Positions 1 to 9,638 of a stretch of 64,000 nucleotides of DNA are shown piece by piece. Position numbers and translations under genes: made by a program. The notes under the pieces were generated by a model. The model was not told the origin of the DNA and did not search any database. It saw only the letters and a program-made list of their open reading frames with translations. The DNA is from Euglena gracilis (taxonomy: Eukaryota; Euglenida; Euglenophyceae; Euglenales): NCBI GenBank assembly GCA_039621445.1, contig CP154957.1:19102043-19166042 (forward strand), written 5' to 3'. Numbering within the stretch: the stretch's first letter is position 1; each line of letters starts with the position of its first letter.

Positions 1-391
1 CTTCCCCCTGGCTGCCCCATCACTGGGGTCAGCTCTGGCTGCCCCATCACTGGGGTCACCTCTGGCCCTGCCATAGGGCTGCTCAAAGACAGGCTTTCCC
101 CTTGTGCTTGAAAGATGGGGGAAGGTCTGTGTCTGCAGTGGGGGGGTACATATAAGGCTGGGCTGATTATCTTCTGGGGGGGGCTTTTCTGAGCCAATCT
201 TGGGCCTCCCCTCCAGGGGCTGTGGTCTTGAATGCATTGGCCTCCCATGGACACCTGATTTTGATTGAAATGGCCTCCATTGGCCTTGATATTTTCCCCC
301 TGGCCTCCATTGGCCTCTTGGATATAATGGCCTCCATTGGCCTTCCCCTGAAAGGGGAGCTGCTTGCTTGGATGGGCAGCTCCTGAGGGGT
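1..391. repeat. Short degenerate direct repeats, no gene
   Basis: A 33-base unit containing GGCTGCCCCATCACTGGGGT is repeated at the very start, followed by several copies of a TGGCCTCCATTGGCC unit (about 240-345). No coding feature is supported. It may be the C-terminal, repeat-rich end of the inverted gag fragment described next, but that is inference. Confidence 0.5.
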
Positions 392-1160
392 TTATGTTTG
401 AGAGAGCTGTGGGGTAAGTTGGACATACCTTTCCCCAGTGGGATCTGTCCAGGTTTGGACACAGGCTGCCATAGCCTTGCACTTGGGCCCCCTGCCCTCT
501 TGGATGATGGCTGCCATAGCCCTGATTCTGGGCCGCAGGCCCTGTCCAATGATGGCTTCCATAGCCTTGATTTTGATTTGAATCCTTTGGATTTCTGATA
601 TTTCTTGAGAGGCTGCCATAGCCTTTGCTTTTTCCCCTGGAAGGGGGGGACATAGAAAAAGGTGGGGAGTCTGTTGGACCTGTGATGGTCTTCCCCTTCT
701 GTCTTCTTGTCCTCCTGACCACAGTTGTCCATGTTCCATGGCCATTCTCATGTTGAGAGCGGGATTTTGAAATCGCTGATGCTCTGGGGGGTGGGGGGGT
801 TGCGATGGCCACGGACCGGTGTGCTGCTGACGCCCCTCCAGCTTCTGCAGCTGCTGCTGTGTCTCCACCTTCCCCAGCTTCAGCTGACTTCTTGGAAGTT
901 CTTTGAAGTTCTTCTTGAAATTCAGAGTTTCTTTGAAATTCATTGTTCATGGAAGTCCAGTTGTTGATCTCTGTTGTGGCAATTGCAATACTTTTGGGAA
1001 TAGTTCCAGTTGAACTCGAAGAGTTGAATTCTTCCGTCAGGAAGTTGAAGTTCCGAAAAAGTTCGGTCCTCCAGTTGGTCAAGGTGATGGTCTTCGGGAA
1101 AGTAGTACTCCTCGTAAAATAATTCCACTTGAACTCGTAAAAGTAAAACTCTTTCTCCTT
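392..1160 (-). pseudogene. Inverted gag-like fragment of a DIRS-type retrotransposon
   Basis: A minus-strand open frame (392-943, with related sequence continuing to about 1160) resembles the N-terminal gag-like region of the plus-strand element at 2.55-2.9 kb. Both have a Gln/Leu-rich stretch, then a Pro-rich stretch with TGPWP- or GIPWP-like motifs, then a GG(Q/P)EDR motif, in the same order. The DNA just outside it (1140-1180, read on the minus strand) also resembles the hairpin arm that precedes gag in the plus-strand element. I infer the 5' part of a second, oppositely oriented element running off the left edge. No catalytic domain is visible, and alternating KAM(E/A)A-type repeats suggest low-complexity protein. 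Homology was judged by eye only. Confidence 0.5.
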
Positions 1161-1186
1161 GAGGTCGAAGGGCAGAAATAGGAATC

Positions 1187-1262
1187 AGCCAACTCCGGCA
1201 ACAAAAAGCAGTAAGAAGCACCCCCCGCGCGCGCACAAACACAGAACAGAACAGCCGGCAAC
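1187..1262 (+). repeat. DIRS hairpin-loop repeat, copy 1
   Basis: A segment beginning CAACTCCGGCAACAAA and ending CAGAACAGCCGGCAA recurs in the same orientation at 2371-2452 inside the first hairpin loop. A weaker relative lies near 7580 in the second loop. It is therefore intrinsic to this element family. Confidence 0.6.
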
Positions 1263-1276
1263 AAACAGTCCACAAG

Positions 1277-2557
1277 ATGGCCGAGGCCATCCTTGATCTG
1301 GCTGCCCACAGCCTCAACACTGCACGAAATGCATATGCAGCAGTTTTATTACTCCCAGGGTTTGGGTCATTGAGGTTTTCCCCTCTTTTGTCTCCATTGA
1401 AAAGAAAATGGAATTCCAATGTCTGCAAGTATGCCCATTTTTGGGACCCCACTGATTTCTTAGAAAACATCATCAGGAAATCCAAACACCTCTCAGACCT
1501 ATCTGTGAAAGAGCTCAGAAACAGACTCATCATCTGTTGGAGGCTGTTGGCCCTCCACAGGGGGGTTGATTTAGCCAGGACACAGCGAAAAATCAGTTTC
1601 GTGGGAGAAAAATTTTTCATTTTATTGCAAAGGAAAGGGTGGCAATTCCCAAGATGGGAGGAGATTTTGAATTTGCCACACACACCCCTCATCAGCCCCT
1701 GTCATTTATTGAAAGAGTATGTGGAAAGGACAGCCCCCATGGTTGGGAACAAAAATAATTTGTTATGGTCTTTGGATGGTAAAAGACCTTTGAGATCAGA
1801 AAGGGTGAATTCCCTTACCAGAGAAATTCTGCAAGAGGGGGGGGTGGACACCACCCACTGGAAACCCCACAGCACCAGAGGGGCTGGGGTTTTATGGTGG
1901 AAAAACGCTGGTTTGCAAGTGGAAGAAGTCCAGCAGCTGGGTCAGTGGAAAAATTTTGGGTCCTTCCAAGCCCATTATTTGCGACTTGGGGTCGTATCAA
2001 AAATTCAAAATATTATGGCCCAAAGGGGGGTGCACAGTACCTCACCATCTCGCAGTGCGGAGCCCGACTGGTCTCGGACTCCCACGACAGAGGAAGGGGG
2101 AGGAAGGGACCAAGAGGTCGAAGCACAAGAAGATGGTGAGCCCAACCCTCTCACCCAAAAAATCAGCAGAAAAAGAAAGACATCCCAACCAGAAAGGGGA
2201 CCCCCAACCAAGCAGCCCCAACCACCCACCCAGGAACACACCAGAAAGAGACAACCATCCCCATCGAGGGGGGGGCCCCCCACCAAGCGACCATGGGAGA
2301 GGGGGGGGGGGGGCGGGGCGGGGCCACGACGGTTCAGCTTCGCCAAGGTGTCGGACGAGGGCCTCATCATCGCCAACTCCGGCAACAAAGGCGCAGTAAG
2401 AAGCACCCCCCGCTCACGCACAAACACACCAGAACAGAACAGCCGGCAAGGAAAGCAGGACCTCACCATCTTCTTGTGCTTCGCCCTCTTGGTCCCTTCC
2501 TCCCCCTTCCTCTGTCGTGGGAGTCCGAAACAGAGTTCACGAACGAGGAAGAACTGA
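1277..2557 (+). CDS. Tyrosine recombinase of a DIRS-type retrotransposon (YR1)
   Basis: A 426-residue open frame. Its first ~240 residues form a tyrosine recombinase, the enzyme DIRS-order elements use to insert circular cDNA. The catalytic set is visible: Arg95 in HRGVDLAR, His198-Ser-Thr-Arg201 (HxxR box), Trp224 in LGQW and the nucleophile Tyr234 in QAHYLR. The remaining ~185 residues are Pro/Arg/Lys-rich and read through the inverted-repeat hairpin, so they are probably not part of a folded enzyme. The Met shown is the first in frame, and a fuller N-terminal core-binding domain may lie upstream in another frame. The next element's gag starts within 100 bases of the frame's end. It is clearly diverged from the second recombinase at 6.3-7.3 kb, so the two are not recent duplicates. 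The catalytic residues are intact; whether it is expressed is unknown. Confidence 0.85.
   Translation: MAEAILDLAAHSLNTARNAYAAVLLLPGFGSLRFSPLLSPLKRKWNSNVCKYAHFWDPTDFLENIIRKSKHLSDLSVKELRNRLIICWRLLALHRGVDLARTQRKISFVGEKFFILLQRKGWQFPRWEEILNLPHTPLISPCHLLKEYVERTAPMVGNKNNLLWSLDGKRPLRSERVNSLTREILQEGGVDTTHWKPHSTRGAGVLWWKNAGLQVEEVQQLGQWKNFGSFQAHYLRLGVVSKIQNIMAQRGVHSTSPSRSAEPDWSRTPTTEEGGGRDQEVEAQEDGEPNPLTQKISRKRKTSQPERGPPTKQPQPPTQEHTRKRQPSPSRGGPPTKRPWERGGGGGAGPRRFSFAKVSDEGLIIANSGNKGAVRSTPRSRTNTPEQNSRQGKQDLTIFLCFALLVPSSPFLCRGSPKQSSRTRKN
2075..2527. repeat. 66-bp inverted-repeat hairpin after YR1
   Basis: Arms 2075-2140 and 2462-2527 are reverse complements at 65 of 66 positions; the loop is 321 bases. 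The outer ends are CGGACTCCCACGAC and its complement. The same design follows the second recombinase (7376-7742), so this is probably the terminal structure of the element family rather than an unrelated insertion. It probably marks the border between one DIRS-like unit on the left and the next unit, whose gag starts at about 2530. Confidence 0.85.
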
Positions 2558-3590
2558 GAAAAGAAGTCAATATCAATTCAATATCCAGAAGAACACGAAC
2601 CAGACGAAAATCAATCGAGAATTCAATTGTCAAATTTCAATTTCGACTTCGATGAGCAATGCAGTGGAGAAGAAATTGGAATTATATGGCCACGGACGTC
2701 CTGGAGGAGAGGCAGCAGCTGGAGACCTTGGAGATGCGGTCAACACGTGGCATACCGTGGCCGTTCTTCCCAACCAGCCCCCCACCCCAGAAATTTCACA
2801 GCCAAAACCCCCCAGTGACGGCCACGGTCCTTGGACCACTGTGGCCAGGGGGCCCAGAAGACAGAAGCCAGCCCCAGCCCTTGGTGGGCAAAGACTGGGC
2901 CATGGGGGCCCAAAATGCTTCACAATTGGACAATCAAAGCCCACACATCAGGGGCATCTCCCCCAAAGGTACCCAGCAACCTGGGCACAAATTGGCCAGA
3001 AAATGGGGAGATGGAATCAAGGCCAAGGAGGTCAACACCACAGGGGCCATGGGGGCCAGTTTCACAAAGAAATCCCCTCAGGAAGGGGAAGAAAAGGTCT
3101 GTCCAACCCCCCAATTCATCTATCACAACAGCCCCTCTCAAGGGGACAAGGGGGGCCACAGCAGCCCCCCCCAGATTTCCAACGGGGCTGGAGGCCAAGA
3201 AGAAATCAAGGCCTGGAAGACCACAAGATTGATTATAGAAAAAAAGGTTATACGTGGAAACCGTGGAGAACAGCAGGGTGGACACATAGTGGCCACCAAG
3301 AAGCTAAGGAACCAGCATACAAGGGCCCAAGCCCTAGGGGACCTAGGGGTGCAATGTCCAACACCCCCAGCCCAGCCCCCACAGAATCATCTTACCCAGG
3401 AAATAAATTCAATGGAGGAAATATGGGGAGACACCCCCCTCCATCAAAGGTTGCAAAAAAGCCTAAAATGTCCAACATCTCCAGCCCAGCCCCCCTAAAT
3501 CATCTCATCCAGGAAATAAATTCCATGGAAGAAAAATGGGGAGACACCCCCCTCCATCAAAGGCTGCAAAAAAGCTTGAAATGGTGGGCA
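2517..3590 (+). CDS. gag-like N-terminal region of DIRS-type element
   Basis: An open frame starting at 2517, continuous with the reverse transcriptase to 4058. The first ~350 residues are rich in Pro, Gly, Gln and Lys with GPRGAM- and SPAP-type low complexity, and no zinc knuckle is visible. All three frames stay open for long stretches, so the protein frame is uncertain; the alternative frame from 2659 to 3498 resembles the inverted fragment at 392-943. The position (after the hairpin, before RT) and that match support a gag/nucleocapsid role, as in other DIRS elements. This is inference from order, not from a recognised fold. Confidence 0.5.
3355..3582 (+). repeat. 114-bp tandem duplication in the gag/RT linker
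   Basis: Two near-identical units begin TGTCCAACA at 3355 and 3469. Because 114 is a multiple of three the frame is kept, duplicating a 38-residue block that contains an EINSMEE core and a WGDTPLHQRLQK-type core. Confidence 0.85.
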
Positions 3591-4560
3591 AAAAATGCCC
3601 CCCCAACAACATGTCAACTCATCAGGGATTGCATTCAACCCCCCTGGGTCAGCCCACCAAAATTGTCCACCCACCCAAAAATCAGGGCAAATTTGAACTT
3701 ACCCCAAGCAGAAAAAATACTGCTGGATTACGAAAAATCTGGATCCATAAAAAGGGTGAGGGATTCAACCACCCAGCACCTGATCCCCTGGTTTCTGATT
3801 TCAAAACCAGAGGGGGGGCAGACAAAATGGAGATTAATAAGCGATTGCAGGGAAATAAATCAAAGGTTCCAAGTGAAACCTTTCAAGCTGGATCACATCC
3901 AGCACATTTTTCCAGTTTCGGAAAAAGGCCACTGGGCAGCAAAAACAGGCCTGAAGGATGCCTATTTTCATATTCCAGTAAGTCCAGGCCTAAGGCCATT
4001 TTTAAGGCATCAGGTGGGGGGCAAACCTGGGAATTCCAGGCAGGCTGTTTTGGCCTGAACGTAATGCCCCAAATTTTCATGTCAGTAATGAAGACATTCG
4101 AAAAACTGTGGAGGAAAAGGGGCATCCAGGTATTTATTTACCTGGACGACATTTTACTGGTGGCCCCAACACAAATCATCTTACAAAATCACCTGAACAC
4201 AGTGGTCAGGGATTTAATCAAATCAGGATTCAAAATCAATGTAAAAAAGTCCACCCTGCAGCCCACCCAAATCGTCAATCATCTTGGATTTCAGCTAAAC
4301 AAGAGGGAAAATTACAGGTGCCCCCCCCAGAAAATAAAAACAGTAAAAAAGGAGCTGGGAAAAATGGTGAAAAAAGATTACATGTCAAAAAGGCAACTGG
4401 CTGCCATTTTGGGCCAAATCAGATGCAATCTAATGGCCCTGCCCTTTCTAAGGGCCTTTACAGATGCACTGGCAAGTTTTTTGGTGGAAAACTCCACAGC
4501 CCCCTGGGACTCAAAACATCCCATTTCCCAAAGAATAAATGACCAATTAAAGGAAATAAA
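3591..4560 (+). pseudogene. Reverse transcriptase domain, DIRS-type, frameshifted
   Basis: The fingers/palm motifs are recognisable in order: PWFLISKPEGG, KWRLISDCREIN and GLKDAYFHIPV in the 2517 frame, then after a +/-1 shift at the G run near 4015, FGLNVMPQIFM and the catalytic YLDD (4139-4150) in IYLDDILLV, followed by NHLGFQLN. This is the RT type shared by DIRS and Ty3-like elements. It makes element cDNA. Neighbours are gag upstream and RNase H/methyltransferase downstream. The frame break sits on a run of G, so it may be a true mutation, a programmed shift or a sequencing error. The YLDD aspartates and the upstream aspartate of KDAYF are intact. Confidence 0.85.
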
Positions 4561-4589
4561 AATTCTGCTGGACACCTGGGGGGGGCAGA

Positions 4590-5100
4590 CCCTTCCCCCA
4601 AAATGCAACCAGGGAGATGCACTCAGACAGCAGTACCCATGCCTGGGGGGGGGGGCTGGACATTCGAACAGGCAAAATTGTGCAAGAATTTTGGAGGGAA
4701 AACTCCATTTTGCACATAAATGTCGAAGAATTAAGTGCAGCAATGAGCACAGTACAAAGCTTCAGCCAGCAAGGGGAAACTGTGTCCCTATCCGTTGACA
4801 ATCAATTAATTTACTATTACTTAACAAAGGGGGGGGCAGAAAGGACCCTTTCAATTCCATGCTAAGACCCTTCTTCAAATGGTGCATGGAACACAACATA
4901 AACCTGCAAGTAAAGTGGGTCCCCTCCAAAGACTGCCTGGCAGACCCCATAAGCAGGTGGGAAATGGACAGGGGGGATTACTCACTGGACCCCCAACTTT
5001 TTCAGTGGCTGAGGCAGCAGTTCAAAAATTACATCAGCCTAAAAACAGACCTTTTTGCCTCACCAGGCAACAAAAAACTGCCACAATTTGTGGCCAGGTG
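4590..5100 (+). pseudogene. RNase H and connector domain, DIRS-type, frameshifted
   Basis: RNase H, which degrades the RNA strand of the RNA:DNA hybrid, is shown by the ordered acidic residues in HSDSSTHAWGG (near 4617), the Glu in VEELSAA and the Asp in SVDNQLIYYYL. The chain then shifts frame at the G run near 4830 and continues with KWVPSKDCLADPISR and a LKTDLFAS motif, both usual after RNase H in DIRS polyproteins. Another shift lies at the ten-G run near 4645. All breaks fall on G homopolymers. Confidence 0.8.
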
Positions 5101-5362
5101 ACCCCACTGGGGAGCCACAGCAGTAGATGCATTACAATGTCCACTGGACAACATGGGGGATCTTTATGCAAACCCCCCCTGGTCTGTAATCCAAAAATTT
5201 CTCCCCAGATTAAAAATGTTTCCACAGGCCAAAGTTTTGATGGTCACCCCCTACTGGGATTCAGCCACATGGTGGCCCCAGTTAATAAAAATGAAAGTTC
5301 CAGGGACCCCCTTGAAAATCACCCACTACATGGGTATGTTCACCAATTGCAGGGGGGTGTAG
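5101..5362 (+). pseudogene. DNA adenine-methyltransferase-like domain of DIRS element
   Basis: Directly after RNase H comes an NPPW motif (5171-5182) in LYANPPWSVIQ, followed by KVLMVTPYW and a Trp-rich segment. NPPW/NPPY is the catalytic motif of N6-adenine methyltransferases, and many DIRS elements carry such a domain fused behind RNase H; its role in the element is not settled. A stop (end of the 4859 frame) separates it from RNase H, and the 80-residue piece is short for a whole domain. I call it a damaged or partial methyltransferase domain. Confidence 0.7.
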
Positions 5363-5399
5363 GGTGTGGCTTTGCCAACAGGGGGTAGTGACCACCTTA

Positions 5400-5760
5400 T
5401 GGTGCTCCCCTTTGGGCAAGACCGCCACCCCAACACTGTTGCCCGAAAAAGCCGCTCCCCCTACCTCTGGGCCTAGATTGCCCGAGTAGGGAGCGACGGG
5501 GGGGAATTTTTGAAAATTTGAAAATACCAACCCGCTCACTTCTCGAGAGGGGATTGAGAGGGAATCGGTCTCCGCCTGCTTGGGTGGTCGAATAAAAGTT
5601 TCCCTCCTACCCAAAAAGCCAAAACCCAACCCATAGCTGGTGCTTGGGGTTGCCGTCGTTGTTGACCTTTCCGAACCTGTTGGGGCCTCCTGCTCCGCCA
5701 CCACAGCGATGGGGGGAAAAGGTCATGGCTTCTCGTCGCGTCAAATAAGAAAAAACAGGA
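5400..5760 (+). other. Linker between methyltransferase and tRNA-like sequence
   Basis: No recognisable domain. It contains G-rich stretches and no convincing frame. In a complete DIRS unit this would be the spacer between the pol frame and the recombinase. Confidence 0.4.
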
Positions 5761-5765
5761 AGTTG

Positions 5766-5836
5766 CCCCCCGGCGGGATTCGAACCCGCGACCTACCGGA
5801 CGCACGCAAACCACACGACCGCTATACCACGGGGGG
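5766..5836 (-). tRNA. tRNA-like gene or tRNA-derived SINE head inside the DIRS unit
   Basis: On the minus strand a 71-base cloverleaf-sized segment has a perfect 7-bp acceptor stem (CCCCCCG/CGGGGGG), a perfect T arm (GCGGG-TTCGAAT-CCCGC), a good A box (TGGTATAGCGG) and a perfect B box (GGTTCGAATCC). The D stem relies on wobble pairs and the anticodon stem pairs badly, so the anticodon cannot be read safely. A pseudo-tRNA or the Pol III promoter head of a SINE fits best. It lies between the methyltransferase and second recombinase regions, antisense to both. Confidence 0.6.
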
Positions 5837-6334
5837 AGCGATATCATTCTCGTCCGTGTACTTTTATGAAAATTATTTTTGCCGCCTCAGAGAAAACAAG
5901 AAGTTGGAAAAATCATCTTGAGGTTGAATGATAAATACCACAGAAATAGGCCAGTGCATCACCTCTGATACGAACCTTGCAGTACGGGGCACCTCAACGG
6001 ACATCGTACTGTAGATCTGACATGCCGTGAAGGAACCCTGGACCGTTACTTCCGGTTGGAGATCTACGCGATCTTTCTATCTTTCTTGCGCTCACACACA
6101 AAATTTAGCGGTGGTGGGGCGAACCGAATCCACCGACCAGTGGCCCTGCCTACTGGATTTGAACTGTTCAGGTGGGAAGGCTAGTGTACAGATGGGGTAG
6201 CCCCATGGAATGTCAGGGTGTGTGCGAAGCGAAGGGAAGGTACGGTGGGAGGGAGGGTAGCAGTGTGCAATACGTAGCGGAGTGTCGCAGGTGGAAGGTG
6301 TCAGACATGCGGCGAGGTGTGAGCAGGCGTTCCC

Positions 6335-7330
6335 ATGTCGGGGGGGGGGCCGAGGGGAAGTAAGGAAGGGCAGAGGGAAGGAAAAATGCCACCCCCCAGG
6401 TGGCCCCTGCATGATTTGCTCAGGCAAATTCCGGAGGGGAAACAAATACAAAATACAACCATTAACGATTTCCTGGGAAGAAACCCCAGCTTCAAGCGTT
6501 ATCAAAGCGCTTTTGCGCTTTTATGGGTAATTTTGGACAAAATGGGGGTACCCCCCCCTGAAGCCACCACTGACCAAGTGGTTGACGCTTTAATTCAACT
6601 GTTCCAATTTTCAAAGGCCCAAGCACGCAATGCATACAGTGCTATGCTTGTGATCCCTGGCTTTGGTGGCCTGAAGTTCCATGCCATGTTGGCTCCTTAT
6701 AAAAGGCTTTGGAACCAAAACCTGGAGAAATATGGTGCATTCTGGGATCCTCTCCCAACCTTCCTGGGGCTGGCACAGTCCCCCCTGCCCTCGGATATGT
6801 GTACATTACGTACACAACTCATTTTCTGTTCACGCATCCTCTGTTTATACAGAAGTTCTGATTTGGCACAGGTCCAAAGAACCACCAGTGTGTTGGGGGG
6901 GGGGCACCCTACATCAAAATTAAACGTAAAGGGCAAAAACTCCATAAGTGGGAGAGAGTTGTCTCTATTCCCCAGTGCCCCCAAATCAGTCCCTTTCATT
7001 TGATGATGTCTTATGTGACAGCAACACGTTTCCTTGTGAAACCTCGGGGCCCCTTCTAATTACGTTAAAACCCCCCTATTAAGCCATTAAGGCAGATACC
7101 ATTGCTTCGATAACCGAACACTTTTTGGCCCAGCAGGGGGTACCCCCCCAGGTTTGGGGACCCCACTCCACCAGAGGGACAGGAGTTCGTTTACTCAAAA
7201 AATTGGGCCTTTCTGCTCAAGAAGTTTGTGAAATTGGTCAGTGGAAGGGGGTAGAGGCTTTCACAGCCCATTACGAAAGACTTGGTGCACAAGGTGCTTT
7301 GGAGAGTGCCCTGGCCCCCTTTTTTCAGTG
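6335..7330 (+). pseudogene. Second tyrosine recombinase of DIRS type (YR2), broken
   Basis: The frame 6335-7003 carries the core-binding part and the first catalytic Arg in LYRSSDLAQVQ; the frame from 7125 carries the HSTRG box, the GQWKG tryptophan and the AHYERLG tyrosine. Stops at about 7003-7124 separate them. Motifs such as KAQARNAYSAM, IPGFGGLKF and YGAFWDP parallel YR1 (NTARNAYAAV, LPGFGSLRF, YAHFWDP) but many other positions differ, so the two come from distinct lineages. Its place downstream of gag-RT-RH-MT and just before a hairpin suggests it closes the unit that starts at about 2530. An eight-G run near 6896 may contribute to the frame loss. Confidence 0.8.
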
Positions 7331-7375
7331 CACAATCTGGCCTCACAATGGCAAAGTGCGGAGCCCGAGGTGTCT

Positions 7376-7742
7376 CGTACTCCCTCGAGGCAGACCGAGA
7401 AGGGAGGAAGGGACACCGAGGGCGAAGCACAAAGACATTGTGAGCCCGACCCCCCACCCATATAAGAAAATTTGTCTTCAAACGCCCTCGATCATAAGAT
7501 GGGGGGCAGGGGGGGGGGGAGGTGGGGGGGGACCCCCCAGGCAAAGAAACAGCGCCACGGTCGCCACGTCGGAGACAATGCAGCCAACTCCGGCGAGGCG
7601 GCACTAAGCGGGACCTCCTAACCCAGCGCACCAAAACAATCACACAACAAACCGCCAGCGAGCAAGGCATGGCCTCACAATGTCTTTGTGCTTCGCCCTC
7701 GGTGTCCCTTCCTCCCTTCTCCGTCTGCCTCGAGGGAGTACG
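7376..7742. repeat. 69-bp inverted-repeat hairpin after YR2
   Basis: Arms 7376-7444 and 7673-7742 are complementary at essentially every position (one C/G difference seen); the loop is about 228 bases. Both this and the hairpin after YR1 are preceded by a conserved AGTGCGGAGCCCGA block, and both loops contain GCCAACTCCGG. This supports the structure as the conserved right end of the element family. Confidence 0.85.
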
Positions 7743-9083
7743 ATAATCCTTGCCCTGAACACACACAAGGGGATTTTTTTATTGGAGGGCGAGGGGCGGC
7801 AGCCCCCCCCAGGAGGCCGAAGGCCGTCTAAGTTCATTAGGGCGACTCTTCCATCCTTTCTTTGTACACCGAAGGGGCTACTGGAGGAGGGCGAGATTCG
7901 GCCATCCTTGGGAAACAAAATCCTCTTGCACAAACCAGGGGGTTTTGTCATTGGAGGGCTCTCGGGAGGTTCATACGGCGTTTACCTTTGGCCATCCTTG
8001 CCTTTCACAGGCGCCTCGACAGAAGAGCCCCAGCAAGTGGTTATTACCCCCAAATTTTTTTTACAAATGGACCCCCGAAAAGGAGTTTCTGAAGGCATTT
8101 GGGTGGGTTTCGAGTCATTTTCCTTCCTATTTGAATGAAGATTTTTATGTTTTTTAGGAGGGGGATTGAAAACCTGTTTTTACCAGTTTTTTTTTACCTT
8201 TTGCGGCCCATCTTCGCTTGCGGGCTATCGTTTGGCTTTCTTGCCTGGCGCATTCCCCTTGATAAATTTCGTTCCGGCAGTTGGTTGTGACTTAGCCCTG
8301 CTAAAAGAAAAGCCGTCGCGAGCCATTAAAGCCAAGCAAGGCGACAAAGACAGGAGCCGCACAGTAATAAATATTTTGAATGAGCCACCTGCCCATAAAA
8401 GACGGAGCTGGAGAGCAGCCTAGCCTCCAAATTGACAGAGGAGTTAGCGCTCGTCAAACCATCTTGGGCCGAGCTCATCTTTACCTGGAACGAGGCGGAG
8501 GTCCAAGATCCTGGAGAACTTTTGGCTTTTTTTTGAACGGAGCAGTAGGCGGAACCCACTGCATTGACATCAAAACTCCCTCAAATGCGCCCCGGCTTCG
8601 GCGCATCCAAGCTCGCAGCATTGAGAGCAGCCTTGTTCCTAGCGGGTGGCCGCAAGCGCAGCGATAGGTCCTTCAAAGATGTGTCGCCAGGGCCTTTGAG
8701 CATCCTGAGAGTGTTGGGAAAAAAACGCTTTTTTTTGAACACGTGCATTACTTTCATCCACCAGTAGGTTCAGCCAAAAAAAACAAGCCCCTGCATTTGA
8801 AAAGTTTTTTTTATTCCAGTTGCCTTCTGATGAATGGTTCTGACAGCACCAGGCGTTTTTAAGGTCCACCTTTGTTGCCCACATTCCCTTTACCAGTTGA
8901 GGAAAAAATTCTCCTTAGTGATTCAGGAGTGGGGGGTATGGGGGTTGCAATCTGATTGATCTCAGCTTCCCCCCCTGACTCCTCTCCCTGTGGATTGATT
9001 TCTGCTCCTTTTTCTTCCACGCAGTCCTTTAAGACAGCCAAAGCTCAGCTTTAGCTGTTTCTTCTAGTGTTTTTGCTTGCGTT
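7743..9083 (+). pseudogene. Coding-like remnants, unclassified retroelement
   Basis: Short plus-strand stretches look protein-coding (for example TEELALVKPSWAELIF then TWNEAEVQDPGELLAFF near 8430-8540, broken at a T run) but I cannot assign a family. They follow the second DIRS hairpin and precede another plus-strand open frame. They are most likely decayed gag-type sequence; no catalytic motif was found. The rest of the stretch shows nothing I can support. Confidence 0.3.
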
Positions 9084-9638
9084 TTGGAAAACATAAAGCC
9101 CCCTGTAAAAATTCGGTTACACCTCTTTCGACTGAGTTACAGAATTCCGGACAGCAGACATTTGGAAGCCCAGGCAACAGCCAGGTGGACAAATTGTGTC
9201 CAGGTGTCCTCATCATGGAATAGCAGAAAATACTCTGCCCACTGGAAAAAAATACACCAGGTGTACGCCAAACCCCCCCAGACCTCAATCCTTCAATGGC
9301 TTTCCATGCTAAGGGGCAACCACCACCTGATCTATTTGACTGTGATCCCGCATTGGGTGGGACTGTGGGGTGGCCTTGTTAACAAGGTTGCAAATCAAGG
9401 GCACCCCACAGGTCTGGTGCAGCCTCAGTGGGGGCGTTTTCAAAATTGTCTGAGAAGGCATGACACCCAACAAATGGCTCCTCCTGTGTGTGTTGCTATC
9501 CGGGAGGGTCTGCAGAGAAAACAAATTTCACCTGAAAATATCGCACTGTATTTAAACAAGCGAGCAGCCTGGTCAGAGCCCTCTAGGCCAGAGGCACAAA
9601 AACGTGATTGGAATTCAAAAAAAAAGGTCAGTCGCTAG
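9084..9638 (+). pseudogene. Open frame of 184 residues, unrecognised, probably retroelement-derived
   Basis: A plus-strand open frame with a basic N-terminus, Trp-rich middle (SSWNSRKYSAHWKK) and a helix-like ISPENIALYLNKR segment. It ends one base before the stop codon of RPC4 on the other strand. The composition resembles the spacer regions of tyrosine-recombinase elements more than a host gene, but no motif decides it. Function unknown. Confidence 0.3.

Noticed and set aside
2335-2400. Captured host exon in the DIRS hairpin loop (frame reading FAKVSDEGLIIANSGNKG)
   Set aside because: Related sequence (GTCGGA...GCCAACTCCGG) is found in the second hairpin loop and at 1187-1262, so it belongs to the element family.
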